Origin: CAVVSD01 sp963757125
GTDB taxonomy: Bacteria > Actinomycetota > Thermoleophilia > Solirubrobacterales > Solirubrobacteraceae
Direction of reading: 5' to 3'
DNA: 64,000 bases
Assembly: GCA_963757125.1 (NCBI GenBank)
Contig: CAVWQP010000006.1
Span: forward strand, 186,001 to 250,000
Below the pieces are notes generated by a model. It did not search any database and had not been told where the DNA came from. It saw nothing but the letters and a program-made list of their open reading frames with translations. Shown here one piece after another: positions 8,466 through 17,306 of the stretch. Both the position numbers and the translations under genes were made by a program. Numbering within the stretch: position 1 is the stretch's first letter; each line of letters begins with the position of its first letter.

Positions 8466-9246
8466 GACGGACGCGATCGGCCGGGCATTCGCCACGGCGC
8501 CCGGACGCGCGGCCCTCATGCCGTACCTCATGGGCGGCTTCCCGACGATCGAGGGGTCCAAGGAGGTCGGCTTCGCGTACGCGGACGGCGGGGCGGATCT
8601 CGTCGAGCTCGGCGTGCCGTTCTCCGACCCGCTGGCCGACGGCCCGGTCATCCACGCGGCGGGCACCGACGCGCTGCGCGCAGGCGCGACGCTGAGCGGC
8701 GTGCTGGGGGTCTGCGAGGCGATCGCGCCTCGCGTCCCGGTGGTGCTCATGTGTTACACGAACCTCGTCCTCGCGCGGGGGCCGGAGGTCTTCGCGCAGC
8801 GGGCCGTCGACGCGGGCGCGAGCGGGCTCATCGTGCCCGACCTGCCGCTGGAGGAGTCCGGAGAGGTGCTCGAGGCGTGCGACGCGGCCGGCCTCGCGCT
8901 GGTCCCACTCGCCGCGCCGACGAGCCCCGACGAGCGCCTCGCGAAGATCGGTGCGCAGGCCCGCGGCTTCCTCTACACCGTCTCCGTGACCGGCACGACC
9001 GGCGAGCGGACGGCGGGGCGCGACGCGTTCGCGCCGATCCTGGCCCGCGCGCACGCGTGCACGTCGGTGCCGGTGGCGCTGGGCTTCGGGATCGGGACGC
9101 CGGACCAGGCCGCCGCGGCGGCCGACGCGGGCGCCGACGGCGTGATCATCGGGTCGCGGCTGGTGCGGGCGGTGGCGGAGTCGCCGGAGTCGCCCTCGGC
9201 GGTCCGGGATCTGGTGGCGGGGTTCTCGGAGGCCTTGCGGGCGTAG
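8452..9246 (+). CDS. trpA: Tryptophan synthase alpha chain
   Basis: A 264-residue TIM barrel that cleaves indole-3-glycerol phosphate. Catalytic Glu52 and Asp63 lie in ELGVPFSDPLADGP, and the phosphate loop is in LGFGIGTPDQ with GADGVIIGSRL. The loop-6 segment reads YTVSVTGTTGER, with Thr in place of the usual Val-Ser stretch. GTG start at 8452 overlaps trpB by 14 nt. Last gene of the his-trp cluster; no clear hairpin terminator follows. Confidence 0.96.
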   Translation: MAATETDAIGRAFATAPGRAALMPYLMGGFPTIEGSKEVGFAYADGGADLVELGVPFSDPLADGPVIHAAGTDALRAGATLSGVLGVCEAIAPRVPVVLMCYTNLVLARGPEVFAQRAVDAGASGLIVPDLPLEESGEVLEACDAAGLALVPLAAPTSPDERLAKIGAQARGFLYTVSVTGTTGERTAGRDAFAPILARAHACTSVPVALGFGIGTPDQAAAAADAGADGVIIGSRLVRAVAESPESPSAVRDLVAGFSEALRA

Positions 9247-9292
9247 CCTCTAGCATCCCCCTTCAACCACACGGTTGACGAGGGGAGAGCCG

Positions 9293-11354
9293 ATGAGGGC
9301 GATGTTCGAGCCGCTGCAGGTGGGGGAGGTCGTGCTCCCGAACCGGATCATGCAGACGGCCCACTCCAAGGGCTACGCCGACTACGGCGTCGAGTCGCCC
9401 CGGGACCTCGCCTACTACCTCGAGCGCGCCCAGGGCGGCCTCGGGCTCATCATCGCCGGCGGTCGGGGCATCGACGCGAGCACCCTCGCGCCCGCGGCGT
9501 TCGCGTCGGGTTACGTCGACGGGATCACCGAGGCGGACCGGCGGATCACGGAGGCGGTCCACCGCTACGACACGAAGATCTTCGCCCAGACCAACCACTT
9601 CGGCGTGAACAGCCCGACGGATGGGATCGACGAGCTCCACGAGCTCATCAGCGCCTCCGACGTCCCCGCGCCGACCCACGGCAAGGTCCCGCGCCCCATG
9701 GAGGAGGCCGACATGGTCGCCCTGGAGGAGAACTGGGCCCGCGCGGCCGAGCTCATCCGCGAGGGCGGCTACGACGGCGTCGAGATCCTCATGGCCCACG
9801 GCTACCTCCTGCACCAGTTCTTCTCGCCCCTCTACAACCACCGGGACGACGAGTACGGAGGCAGCGTGGCCAACCGCGCGCGGCTCGCCGGCCGCGTGCT
9901 GCGGGCCGTTCGCGAGCGTGTCGGCGCCGACTTCACCGTCGGCGTTCGCATGAGCCTCGGCGACTTCTTCCCCGGCGGCATGGAGCTCGACGAGGTGATC
10001 GGCATCGGCCGCGAGCTGGCCGCGACCTCCCGGGTCGACTTCTTCAACCTCAGCGGTCCCGGCTACCACGCGTTCTCGCTCAGCGTCCCGCCGGTGGGCG
10101 GCCCGCCCGACGGCTGGCTCGCCGAGTCCAGCGGGCGGTTCCGCGCGGCCGTCGAGGGGACGCCGGTGTTCCTCGTCGGCGGGATTCCGCCGTCCGGAGC
10201 AGGTCGACTCGATCCTCGCGGCCGGCCATGCGGACGTCGTGGCCCTGACGCGCGAGCAGCTCGCCGAGCCGGCGTGGGTGGAGAAGGTGCGCTCCGGTCG
10301 CGAGGAGGAGATCACGCACTGCATCCGCGCGAACCAGGGTTGCTTCACGAACCTCATGCGCGCCTCGCCGATCCACTGCACCGTGAACCCCGACGCGGGC
10401 CGCGAGTCCGTCTTCCGCCCCTACCGGCGGCCGGCGCGTGAACGCCGCTCGTGGCTCGTCGTCGGCGGCGGCCCTGCCGGCATGAAGGCCGCAGCGACGC
10501 TCGCGAGGCGCGGCCACACGGTGGTACTGGTCGAGCGTGCAGACCGGCTCGGCGGTCAGGTCAACCTGCTCCTGCGGGCACCCGGCCGCGAGGACATCGG
10601 CCTGCTCGTCGGCGACCTCGAGGCCGAGCTCGACCGCCGCGGCGTCGACGTCCGGCTCGGGACCGAGCTGGACGCGGCCGCCGTGCGCGCGCACGGCGCC
10701 GACCGGGTCCTGCTCGCCACCGGCGCACGGCCGGACCGTCGTGGCTTCTCGACCTGGAACGCGGGCGTCCACGAGCTCGACGGCGTCGGCGAGCCGCACG
10801 TCCTCACGGGCTGGGACGTGCTCGAGGGCGCGCAGCCCGCGCCCGGCCCGGTCGCGGTCCTCGACGACGACGGCGGGCGCTACGCGGCATCCGTGACCGA
10901 GCTGCTGCTGGCGGCGGGGCACCCGGTCGAGCACATCACGACGCGCCCGATGCTCTTCCCCGACACCGTGCCGACGCTCGAGCACCCCGTGATCTACGCC
11001 CGGGTGCTCGCGGAGCCGATCACGGTCCACCTCAACACCTGGGTGCGCTCCGTCCGGGGCGGGCGGGTCGCCGCGTACAACCTCTACACGGGCGCCGACC
11101 ACCCGGTCGGCGACGTGGGGACGGTGGTCCTCGTCACGCAGCGCCGCGCGGAGGACGCGCTGCACCGCGCCCTGGACGGGGAGCACCTGCGGCTGGGGGA
11201 CTGCCTCGCGCCGCGCGGCCTGGACCACGCGATCTTCGACGGCTACGTCGCGGGCCTCGAGATGGACCGATCGGAGCTGCCCGCTCCGGGCGAGCTGCAG
11301 CGCCGATGGGACCTGCTCGACGTCGGCGAGCCCACCGTCACGCAGGGTGGGTAG
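9293..11354 (+). CDS. FadH/OYE-type FMN-FAD iron-sulfur oxidoreductase, frameshifted
   Basis: A three-domain flavoprotein of the 2,4-dienoyl-CoA reductase / trimethylamine dehydrogenase family. The N-terminal OYE-like FMN barrel (MFEPLQVGEVVLPNRIMQ; HGYLLHQFFSPLYNHRDDEYGG) runs to about 10186. It then continues in the next frame: RRPEQVDSILAAGHADVVAL, the Fe-S motif, an FAD domain (WLVVGGGPAGMKAAATLA) and an NAD-binding half. Removing one base at 10184-10191 gives 686 residues, normal for the family. The Fe-S motif reads CIRANQGC with a later Cys in PIHCTVNPDAGRE; the second cysteine of the usual CxxCxxxC is Ala. ATG 9293 is preceded by GGGGAG. Substrate unknown. Confidence 0.82.
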
Positions 11355-11357
11355 GGT
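11352..11357 (+). promoter_or_regulatory. -10 box TAGGGT before the 54-residue membrane gene
   Basis: TAGGGT ends 6 nt before the ATG at 11364 and uses the stop codon of the preceding oxidoreductase as its first three bases. Leaderless geometry. Confidence 0.4.
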
Positions 11358-11363
11358 TGACCC

Positions 11364-11528
11364 ATGGGCTTCATCTTCTCCCTGACCGCAGGTCTCGTGG
11401 TCTGGATCGTGCTGTGGGCGCTCGGCGTCAAGTCGTTCGACGCCTTCCTGCTGACGACGCTCATCGTGCTGCTGGCAGCCGGCACCCGCATCGTGATGCC
11501 GTTCCTGCCGGGGAACCAGAGGTCCTGA
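11364..11528 (+). CDS. Small two-helix membrane protein (54 residues)
   Basis: ATG at 11364, TGA at 11526-11528. Two hydrophobic helices are visible, GLVVWIVLWALGV and FLLTTLIVLLAAGTRIVM, joined by KSFDA, with a short polar tail GNQRS. It resembles DUF-type tiny membrane proteins without known function. It lies between the flavoprotein and the first LIV binding protein, and a second small membrane protein ends the LIV operon. Its own -10 box supports expression. Confidence 0.65.
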   Translation: MGFIFSLTAGLVVWIVLWALGVKSFDAFLLTTLIVLLAAGTRIVMPFLPGNQRS

Positions 11529-11583
11529 CGTGAGCGGACCGCTCGGCCTCGCGGGCCTGGGTCGCTAACCCGACCCCGCAGCC

Positions 11584-12813
11584 GTGCGTCGCCGGGTCGT
11601 CGTCCTCTGCACCGCTGTCGTCGTGCTGCTGGGAGCCGTGGGGCTCCTCGGCTGCGGCCAGCCGGCCGAGGACACGACGACCGGCAGCCTGATCCTGACC
11701 GTCTACACGAGCGGCACGCTCCAGGGAGACAGCCGCCAGGCCGCCCAGGACGGCGCCGACGCCGTGAAGCTCGCGCTCGAGCAGGCGGGGGGCATGGTGG
11801 GACCGTTCACCGTCAACGTCGTCTCCCTCGACGACACCGACCCGGACACCGGACACTGGGGCGCCGACCAGGTCGTGACGAACGCCCGGCGGGCGATCGC
11901 CGACCGCAACATCATGGGCTACATCGGCGACAGCGGGTCGGGCGCGACGGCGCTGTCCCTGCCGCTGCTCAACGAGGCCGGCGTGCTGCAGATCGGCCCG
12001 ACGACGGGCTACGTCGGGCTGACGCGACCGGCCGGGCGCGGTGAGCCGGATCGCTTCTATCCGTCCGGGGTCCGGTCGTTCGGGCGCATCGCGCCGGCGG
12101 ACGACATCCAGGCCGACGCCCTCGTCGAGACGATGCGCGAGCAGGGCGTCCGCCGCCTCGCGATCCTCCAGGACGGCGAGCTCGAGGCGCTCGGGATAGC
12201 GGGTCTCGTGGAGCAACGCGCCCACGCGGCCGGGATCGACGTCGTGGAGACGAAGGCGGTCGACGCCGACGACAAGGACCAGTCAGGGATCGCACAGGAT
12301 GTCGCCGGGTCCGGCGCGGACGCGGCGCTGTACGCGGGGACCACGACGAAGGGCGGCGCGACGGTCCTCGACGCCCTGCACGCGGCCGATCCCGATCTCG
12401 CGCTCTTCGCGCCGGACGGCCTCGCCGACGCCTCGCTCGCCGCCGCGATCGAGCCCGGGACGGCGCGACGGCTGCTGCTGACGAGCCCCGCGCTCCCGCT
12501 CGACGACCTGCCGCCCAAGGCGGCGCGCTTCGGGGCGGCGTTCGACCGCGCCTACGGCCGGAAGCCAGTGCCAGAGGCGGTTTTCAGCTACGAGGCCATG
12601 CACGCCTTCATGGACGCCGTGAAGGCCGCGGGCGTCAAGGGCAACGACCGCGCAGCGATCACCAAGGCGTACTTCACGCTCCGCGAGCGCGACACCGCCC
12701 TCGGCACCTGGTCGGTGCTGCCGACCGGCGACAGCACGATCAGGCGCTACGGCATCTGGCGTGTCCGGGCCGGGCGCCTCGCGTACGTGCGCGAAGCGCG
12801 TCCCTCCACCTGA
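11584..12813 (+). CDS. livK: Branched-chain amino acid type ABC substrate-binding lipoprotein (first copy)
   Basis: A 409-residue periplasmic-binding-fold type I lipoprotein. GTG start, then a signal peptide with lipobox LLGC. The mature part has TVYTSGTLQGDSRQAAQDGADAVKLALEQAG, aligning with the second copy downstream (IYSSLPLEGAQRGQSTALVNGAKLALEQAGG). Ligand is likely a branched-chain amino acid, amide or related compound, but the pocket cannot be read. It stands alone upstream of the second SBP with a 135-nt gap, so it may load the same LivHMGF transporter with a different ligand. Confidence 0.85.
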   Translation: MRRRVVVLCTAVVVLLGAVGLLGCGQPAEDTTTGSLILTVYTSGTLQGDSRQAAQDGADAVKLALEQAGGMVGPFTVNVVSLDDTDPDTGHWGADQVVTNARRAIADRNIMGYIGDSGSGATALSLPLLNEAGVLQIGPTTGYVGLTRPAGRGEPDRFYPSGVRSFGRIAPADDIQADALVETMREQGVRRLAILQDGELEALGIAGLVEQRAHAAGIDVVETKAVDADDKDQSGIAQDVAGSGADAALYAGTTTKGGATVLDALHAADPDLALFAPDGLADASLAAAIEPGTARRLLLTSPALPLDDLPPKAARFGAAFDRAYGRKPVPEAVFSYEAMHAFMDAVKAAGVKGNDRAAITKAYFTLRERDTALGTWSVLPTGDSTIRRYGIWRVRAGRLAYVREARPST

Positions 12814-12901
12814 CGCCCTGTCATCCGCCCGCCGGTCGGAACCTGATCGTCCGATGGTCGGCGTGGCATATCACGCCCCTCGCATAAACGAATCTGCCCT
12901 G

Positions 12902-12945
12902 TAGGATCACGCGCGCTTCTAGGTACGACCCTCGGGAGGGGCACC
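12902..12945 (+). promoter_or_regulatory. Probable promoter and leader of the second LIV binding protein
   Basis: Within the 135-nt gap between the two binding-protein genes there is a possible -10 TAGGAT near 12902 and a Shine-Dalgarno-like GGGAGGGG at about 12933-12940 before the TTG. No convincing -35 was found. Confidence 0.3.
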
Positions 12946-12948
12946 ACT

Positions 12949-14217
12949 TTGCGGTTCCACAGATTCATCACCGTCGGCTGCGTCGTAGCGGCTGCAGCCA
13001 CCGGCGTCGCCGCGTGCGGCAGTGACGACAGCAGCAGCGGCGGCGGCGGAGGCAGCAGCGATTCCTCCGGCGGCGGCGAGCTGCACATCTACTCCAGCCT
13101 TCCGCTGGAGGGTGCGCAGCGCGGCCAGTCGACGGCGCTCGTCAACGGCGCGAAGCTCGCGCTGGAGCAGGCCGGCGGCAAGGCCGGCGACTTCACGGTC
13201 AAGTACACGTCGCTGAGCGACGCGTCCGCGCAGGCAGGCAACTGGACGCCGGAGCTCACCTCGGCGAACGCGCGCAAGGCAGCTCAGGACGACAAGACCG
13301 CCGTCTACATCGGCGAGTTCAACTCCGGCGCCTCCGCGGTGTCGATCCCGATCCTCAACGAGGGCGGGGTCCCGCAGATCTCGCCGTCCAACACGGCCGT
13401 CGGCCTCACGTCCGACGCGGCCGGCGCGGACAAGGGCGAGCCGGACAAGTACTACCCGGCCGGAACTCGCACGTACACGCGCATCGTGCCCAAGGACACC
13501 ATCCAGGGCGCCGCGCTCGCGACGATCATGAAGGAGGACGGCTGCACGAACGTCGCGATCGCGAACGACAAGGAGGTCTACGGCGCCGGTCTCGCGAGGA
13601 ACATCGAATCCTCCGCGAAGACCCAGGGCCTGAAGATCGACTTCAACGAGGGCATCGACCCGAAGGCGGCCAACTACCGCTCCCTGGCCTCGAAGGCCAA
13701 GGGTGACGGCGTCGACTGCTTCGCGTTCTCGGGCACGACCTCCAACAACGCCGCGCAGATCTTCAAGGACTTCTCTGCGGCGATCCCGGACGCCAAGCTC
13801 TACGGGCCGGACGGCGTGGCCGAGGCCGCGTTCACCGATCCCAAGGAGGGCGGCATCCCCGCCAGCGTCGGCGCGAAGACCACGCTGACGGTCGCCACCC
13901 TGGCCCCGGACAAGTACCCGCCGGAGGGTCAGCAGTTCTTCAAGCAGTACGGCGAGAAGTACGGCGACAAGACGCCCGATCCGTACGCGATCTACGGCTA
14001 CGAGGCGATGAACCTCGCGCTCGACTCCATCAAGCGCGCAGGCTCGGGCGACAAGCAGAAGATCCTCGAGGCGCTGTTCGCCACGAAGGATCGCAAGAGC
14101 GTGCTCGGCACGTACTCGATCGACAAGAACGGCGATACGTCCCTCACGGACTACGGCGTCTACAAGATCGACAACGGCGAGCTGACGTTCGACAAGACGG
14201 TCAAGGCGCAGACCTGA
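12949..14217 (+). CDS. livK: Branched-chain amino acid type ABC substrate-binding lipoprotein (second copy)
   Basis: A 422-residue lipoprotein. The TTG start at 12949 is supported by GGGAGGGG upstream. Signal peptide ends at lipobox VAACG, followed by a Ser/Gly-rich linker (SSSGGGGGSSDSSGGG) that tethers the domain. The type I binding fold follows (YIGEFNSGASAVSIPILNEGGVPQISPSNTAVGLT, quoted in parts: GEFNSGASAVSIPILNEGG). It is directly upstream of livH, separated by a strong hairpin at 14231-14259 that probably sets SBP above permease expression. Tandem paralogue of the gene at 11584. Confidence 0.92.
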   Translation: MRFHRFITVGCVVAAAATGVAACGSDDSSSGGGGGSSDSSGGGELHIYSSLPLEGAQRGQSTALVNGAKLALEQAGGKAGDFTVKYTSLSDASAQAGNWTPELTSANARKAAQDDKTAVYIGEFNSGASAVSIPILNEGGVPQISPSNTAVGLTSDAAGADKGEPDKYYPAGTRTYTRIVPKDTIQGAALATIMKEDGCTNVAIANDKEVYGAGLARNIESSAKTQGLKIDFNEGIDPKAANYRSLASKAKGDGVDCFAFSGTTSNNAAQIFKDFSAAIPDAKLYGPDGVAEAAFTDPKEGGIPASVGAKTTLTVATLAPDKYPPEGQQFFKQYGEKYGDKTPDPYAIYGYEAMNLALDSIKRAGSGDKQKILEALFATKDRKSVLGTYSIDKNGDTSLTDYGVYKIDNGELTFDKTVKAQT

Positions 14218-14230
14218 TCGACGCTCTGGC

Positions 14231-14259
14231 GGGCGGGCCTGCATCCTGCAGGCCCGCCC
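14231..14259 (+). terminator. Hairpin between livK and livH
   Basis: A perfect 13-bp stem GGGCGGGCCTGCA / TGCAGGCCCGCCC with a TCC loop lies 13 nt after the livK stop and 19 nt before livH. There is no T run, so it is probably a 3'-end stabiliser or partial terminator rather than a full stop. Confidence 0.65.
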
Positions 14260-14278
14260 TCCGGCCCGATCCATCCCA

Positions 14279-15337
14279 ATGACAGCAGCAAGCCTCCCTG
14301 CGTCCAGCCCGAAGGCGATCCGGGCGATCAGGGCGTTCCTGAGCCGGTACGGGCTCATCATCGCCCTCGTGGCGCTCCCGCTCTACTACGCGATCACGGA
14401 TCTCACGCAGGACGGGAACCTCACGCGCATCGGCGAGAACCTCGTCGACGGTCTCTCCAACGGCTCCATCTGGGCCCTGGTGGCCATCGGCTACACGCTC
14501 GTCTACGGCATCATCGAGCTCATCAACTTCGCCCATGGCGAGGTCTTCATGATCGGCTCGTTCGTCTCGGTCTCGCTGTTCGCCACGCTTGGTCTCACCT
14601 CGGCGACCGGCGCGGGCGGGCTCATCCTGGGACTGCTGGCCACGCTCATCGTGGCGATGGTTGCCTGTGGGACGCTCAACGTCCTGTTGGAGAAGGTCGG
14701 CTATCGACCACTCCGCGCAGCGCCGAAGCTCGCGCCGCTGATCACGGCGGTCGGCTTCTCCTTCATCCTGCAGAACGTCGGGCTGCTCTGGCGCGGAGGC
14801 TCGCCGCAGAGCATCGACGACCTCATCGACTCCCAGCACGTGCTGGTCACCATCTTCGGCGTGCCGATCACGAACGGCGACGTCCTCGCCGTCGGCGTCA
14901 CGTTCCCGCTTGTCTTCCTCATGACGACGTTCATCGCCCGCAGCCGGCTGGGCAAGGCGATGCGCGCCACCGCGCAGGAGCCCGACGCGGCGCGCCTCAT
15001 GGGCATCAACGTCGACACGACGATCAGCCTGACCTTCCTCATCGGCGGCATGCTGGCCGGCGCGGGCGGCCTCATCTACGCCCTGTTCCAGACGACCATC
15101 TGGTACTTCCAGGGCTTCACCGCCGGGCTCATCGCGTTCACCGCGGCCGTCATGGGCGGCATCGGCAACATCCGGGGAGCCGTGCTGGGCGGGCTCATCA
15201 TCGGCTTCATCCAGCAGATCTCCGACAACCGGATCGGGACGGAGTGGACGCCCGCCGTCGTGTTCGGTTATCTGATCCTCATCATGGTGTTCCGGCCGTC
15301 CGGGCTGCTGGGTGAGGAGACGAGGGAGGCCGGATGA
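14279..15337 (+). CDS. livH: Branched-chain amino acid ABC transporter permease LivH
   Basis: A 352-residue inner-membrane permease. An N-terminal helix (YGLIIALVALPLYYAI) precedes the LivH core: GLSNGSIWALVAIGYTLVYGIIELINFAHGEVFMIG, of which ALVAIGYTLVYGIIELINFA is the conserved start, and the cytoplasmic EAA-like loop AMRATAQEPDAARLMGI that contacts the ATPase. Ends in VFRPSGLLGEETREAG. Stop overlaps livM as ATGA. Confidence 0.95.
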   Translation: MTAASLPASSPKAIRAIRAFLSRYGLIIALVALPLYYAITDLTQDGNLTRIGENLVDGLSNGSIWALVAIGYTLVYGIIELINFAHGEVFMIGSFVSVSLFATLGLTSATGAGGLILGLLATLIVAMVACGTLNVLLEKVGYRPLRAAPKLAPLITAVGFSFILQNVGLLWRGGSPQSIDDLIDSQHVLVTIFGVPITNGDVLAVGVTFPLVFLMTTFIARSRLGKAMRATAQEPDAARLMGINVDTTISLTFLIGGMLAGAGGLIYALFQTTIWYFQGFTAGLIAFTAAVMGGIGNIRGAVLGGLIIGFIQQISDNRIGTEWTPAVVFGYLILIMVFRPSGLLGEETREAG

Positions 15338-16521
15338 GCGCCGCCGCCATCCCGGAGTCGTCCACCGCGCCGCCTCCTGGCACCAGCCGCGTGCCGAAGG
15401 GCGTGCGGATGGGCCTCACGGCGGCCGCCGTCGCCGCCGCGATCATCATCCCGCTGTTCATCGATTCCGGTGGCAACGTGATGAACAACCTCGTCCTCGC
15501 CGCGGCCTACGTGGTGATGGCGCTGGGCCTGAACATCATCGTCGGCTTCGCCGGCCTGCTGGACCTGGGCTACGTCGCGTTCTTCGCGATCGGGGCCTAC
15601 ACGATGGGCTACTTCGGCTCGTCGTTCCACGCGAACGCCGGCGGCGGCGACGGCATCCACATCCTCGTGACGGGACCCGCGGCGACCCTGCCCGGCATCC
15701 ACGTCAACTTCCTCATCATCTGCGTGCTCGCGGTCTGCGCGACCACGCTCGCCGGGATCATCATCGGCCTGCCGACGCTGCGGCTGCGCGGCGACTACAT
15801 CGCGATCGTGACGCTCGCCTTCGGCGAGATCATCGGCCGCATCGCGATCAACGGTGACGAGATCCACGGCTTCGGGACCTCGCTGACCGCCGGTCGCCAG
15901 GGCATCACGCCGGTGGACAAGATCGACCTGCCCGGGATCGACCGCTTCACGTCGCTCGAGCTCCGACCGTGGTTCTACGTCGCGCTCGTGCTGGTGTTCA
16001 TCGTGCTGTTCGTGAACTTCCGGCTGCGCGACTCGCGGCTCGGGCGCGCGTGGATCGCCCTGCGCGAGGACGAGGTCGCGGCCTCGAGCATGGGCATCCC
16101 GATGGTGAAGACGAAGCTGATGGCCTACGGCACCGGCGCGGCGTTCGGCGGGCTGTCCGGCGCGTTCCTCGCGTCCTACCTCAACACGGTGAACGCCGAC
16201 CAGTTCCAGTTCTCGTTCTCCATCTTCGTGCTCGCCATGGTGATCCTGGGCGGGCTGGGATCGATCTGGGGCGTCGTCGTCGGCGCGATCGTGCTCTCGG
16301 TGATCAACAACTACCTGATCCCCGACGTCTTCAACAGCCTGCCGGGCGACATCGGGCTGGACTTCGACCTCACCGAGCTGTCGTTCGGCATCTTCGGGTT
16401 CCTGCTGGTGATCATGATGATCCTGCGGCCCGAGGGGCTGATACCGGAGCGACGGCGGAAGATGGAGCTGGTGGAGGACATCGGAGTCGACGATGCGGTC
16501 TTCGAATCGAGGCTGCCGTGA
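15334..16521 (+). CDS. livM: Branched-chain amino acid ABC transporter permease LivM
   Basis: A 395-residue permease that pairs with LivH. Core marks are LGLNIIVGFAGLLDLGYVAFFAIGAY, whose FAGLLDLGYVAFFAIGAY segment is diagnostic, the GLPTLRLRGDYIAIVTLAFGE helix region, and the coupling loop ALREDEVAASSMGI. Nine or more membrane helices. A 35-residue polar N-terminal tail precedes the first helix. Start overlaps livH (ATGA) and stop overlaps livG (GTGA). Confidence 0.95.
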   Translation: MSAAAIPESSTAPPPGTSRVPKGVRMGLTAAAVAAAIIIPLFIDSGGNVMNNLVLAAAYVVMALGLNIIVGFAGLLDLGYVAFFAIGAYTMGYFGSSFHANAGGGDGIHILVTGPAATLPGIHVNFLIICVLAVCATTLAGIIIGLPTLRLRGDYIAIVTLAFGEIIGRIAINGDEIHGFGTSLTAGRQGITPVDKIDLPGIDRFTSLELRPWFYVALVLVFIVLFVNFRLRDSRLGRAWIALREDEVAASSMGIPMVKTKLMAYGTGAAFGGLSGAFLASYLNTVNADQFQFSFSIFVLAMVILGGLGSIWGVVVGAIVLSVINNYLIPDVFNSLPGDIGLDFDLTELSFGIFGFLLVIMMILRPEGLIPERRRKMELVEDIGVDDAVFESRLP

Positions 16522-17306
16522 CGGATCTCCTCCTCGAGGCCGCGGGCGTCACGAAGCGCTTCGGCGGCCTGACCGCCGTGGACGACGTGACCTTCTCGAT
16601 CCCCGAGCGCTCGATCGTGTCGATCATCGGGCCCAACGGGGCGGGGAAGACGACGTTCTTCAACATCCTCACCGGGCTCTACAAGCCGACGCTCGGCCGC
16701 GTCTCCTTCCAGGGGGCCAACATCACCGCCGGGCGGCCGGACAAGATCATGAAGCTGGGCATCGCCCGGACGTTCCAGAACATCCGCCTCTTCGGCACGA
16801 TGTCGGCGCTCGAGAACGTCATGATCGGTCAGCACAGCCGCATGAAGGCGGGCCTGTTCGGCTCGATCTTCCGGACGCCGCCGGTGCGCCACGAGGAGAA
16901 GTACGTGCGCGAGCACGCCGCGGAGGCGCTCGAGTACGTGGGCATCCGCGGGCGCCTGCACGACCAGCTCGCGATCAACCTCTCCTACGGCGACCAGCGC
17001 CGGGTGGAGATCGCGCGCGCGCTCTCCTCGGATCCCAAGCTGCTCCTCCTCGACGAGCCGACCGCGGGCATGAACCCGCAGGAGTCCGACGAGCTCACCC
17101 AGCTCATGCAGAAGCTGCGCGACGACCGTGGCCTGGCGATCCTGCTCATCGAGCACGACATGAAGGTGATCATGGGCGTGTCCCAGCACATCACCGTGCT
17201 CGACCACGGCGAGAAGATCGCCGAGGGCGGCCCGCAGGAGATCCGGACGAACCCCCAGGTCATCGAGGCGTACCTCGGCAAGCAGGCCAGTCAGGAGACG
17301 CCGTAG
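16518..17306 (+). CDS. livG: Branched-chain amino acid ABC transporter ATP-binding protein LivG
   Basis: A 262-residue ATPase. Walker A is GPNGAGKTTFF, the signature motif is the LivG variant LSYGDQRRVEIARAL, Walker B is LLLLDEPTAGMNP, and the switch His is in LIEHDM. The GTG at 16518 is chosen for the 4-nt GTGA overlap with livM. Its TAG stop overlaps the livF GTG by one base. Confidence 0.95.
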   Translation: MTDLLLEAAGVTKRFGGLTAVDDVTFSIPERSIVSIIGPNGAGKTTFFNILTGLYKPTLGRVSFQGANITAGRPDKIMKLGIARTFQNIRLFGTMSALENVMIGQHSRMKAGLFGSIFRTPPVRHEEKYVREHAAEALEYVGIRGRLHDQLAINLSYGDQRRVEIARALSSDPKLLLLDEPTAGMNPQESDELTQLMQKLRDDRGLAILLIEHDMKVIMGVSQHITVLDHGEKIAEGGPQEIRTNPQVIEAYLGKQASQETP

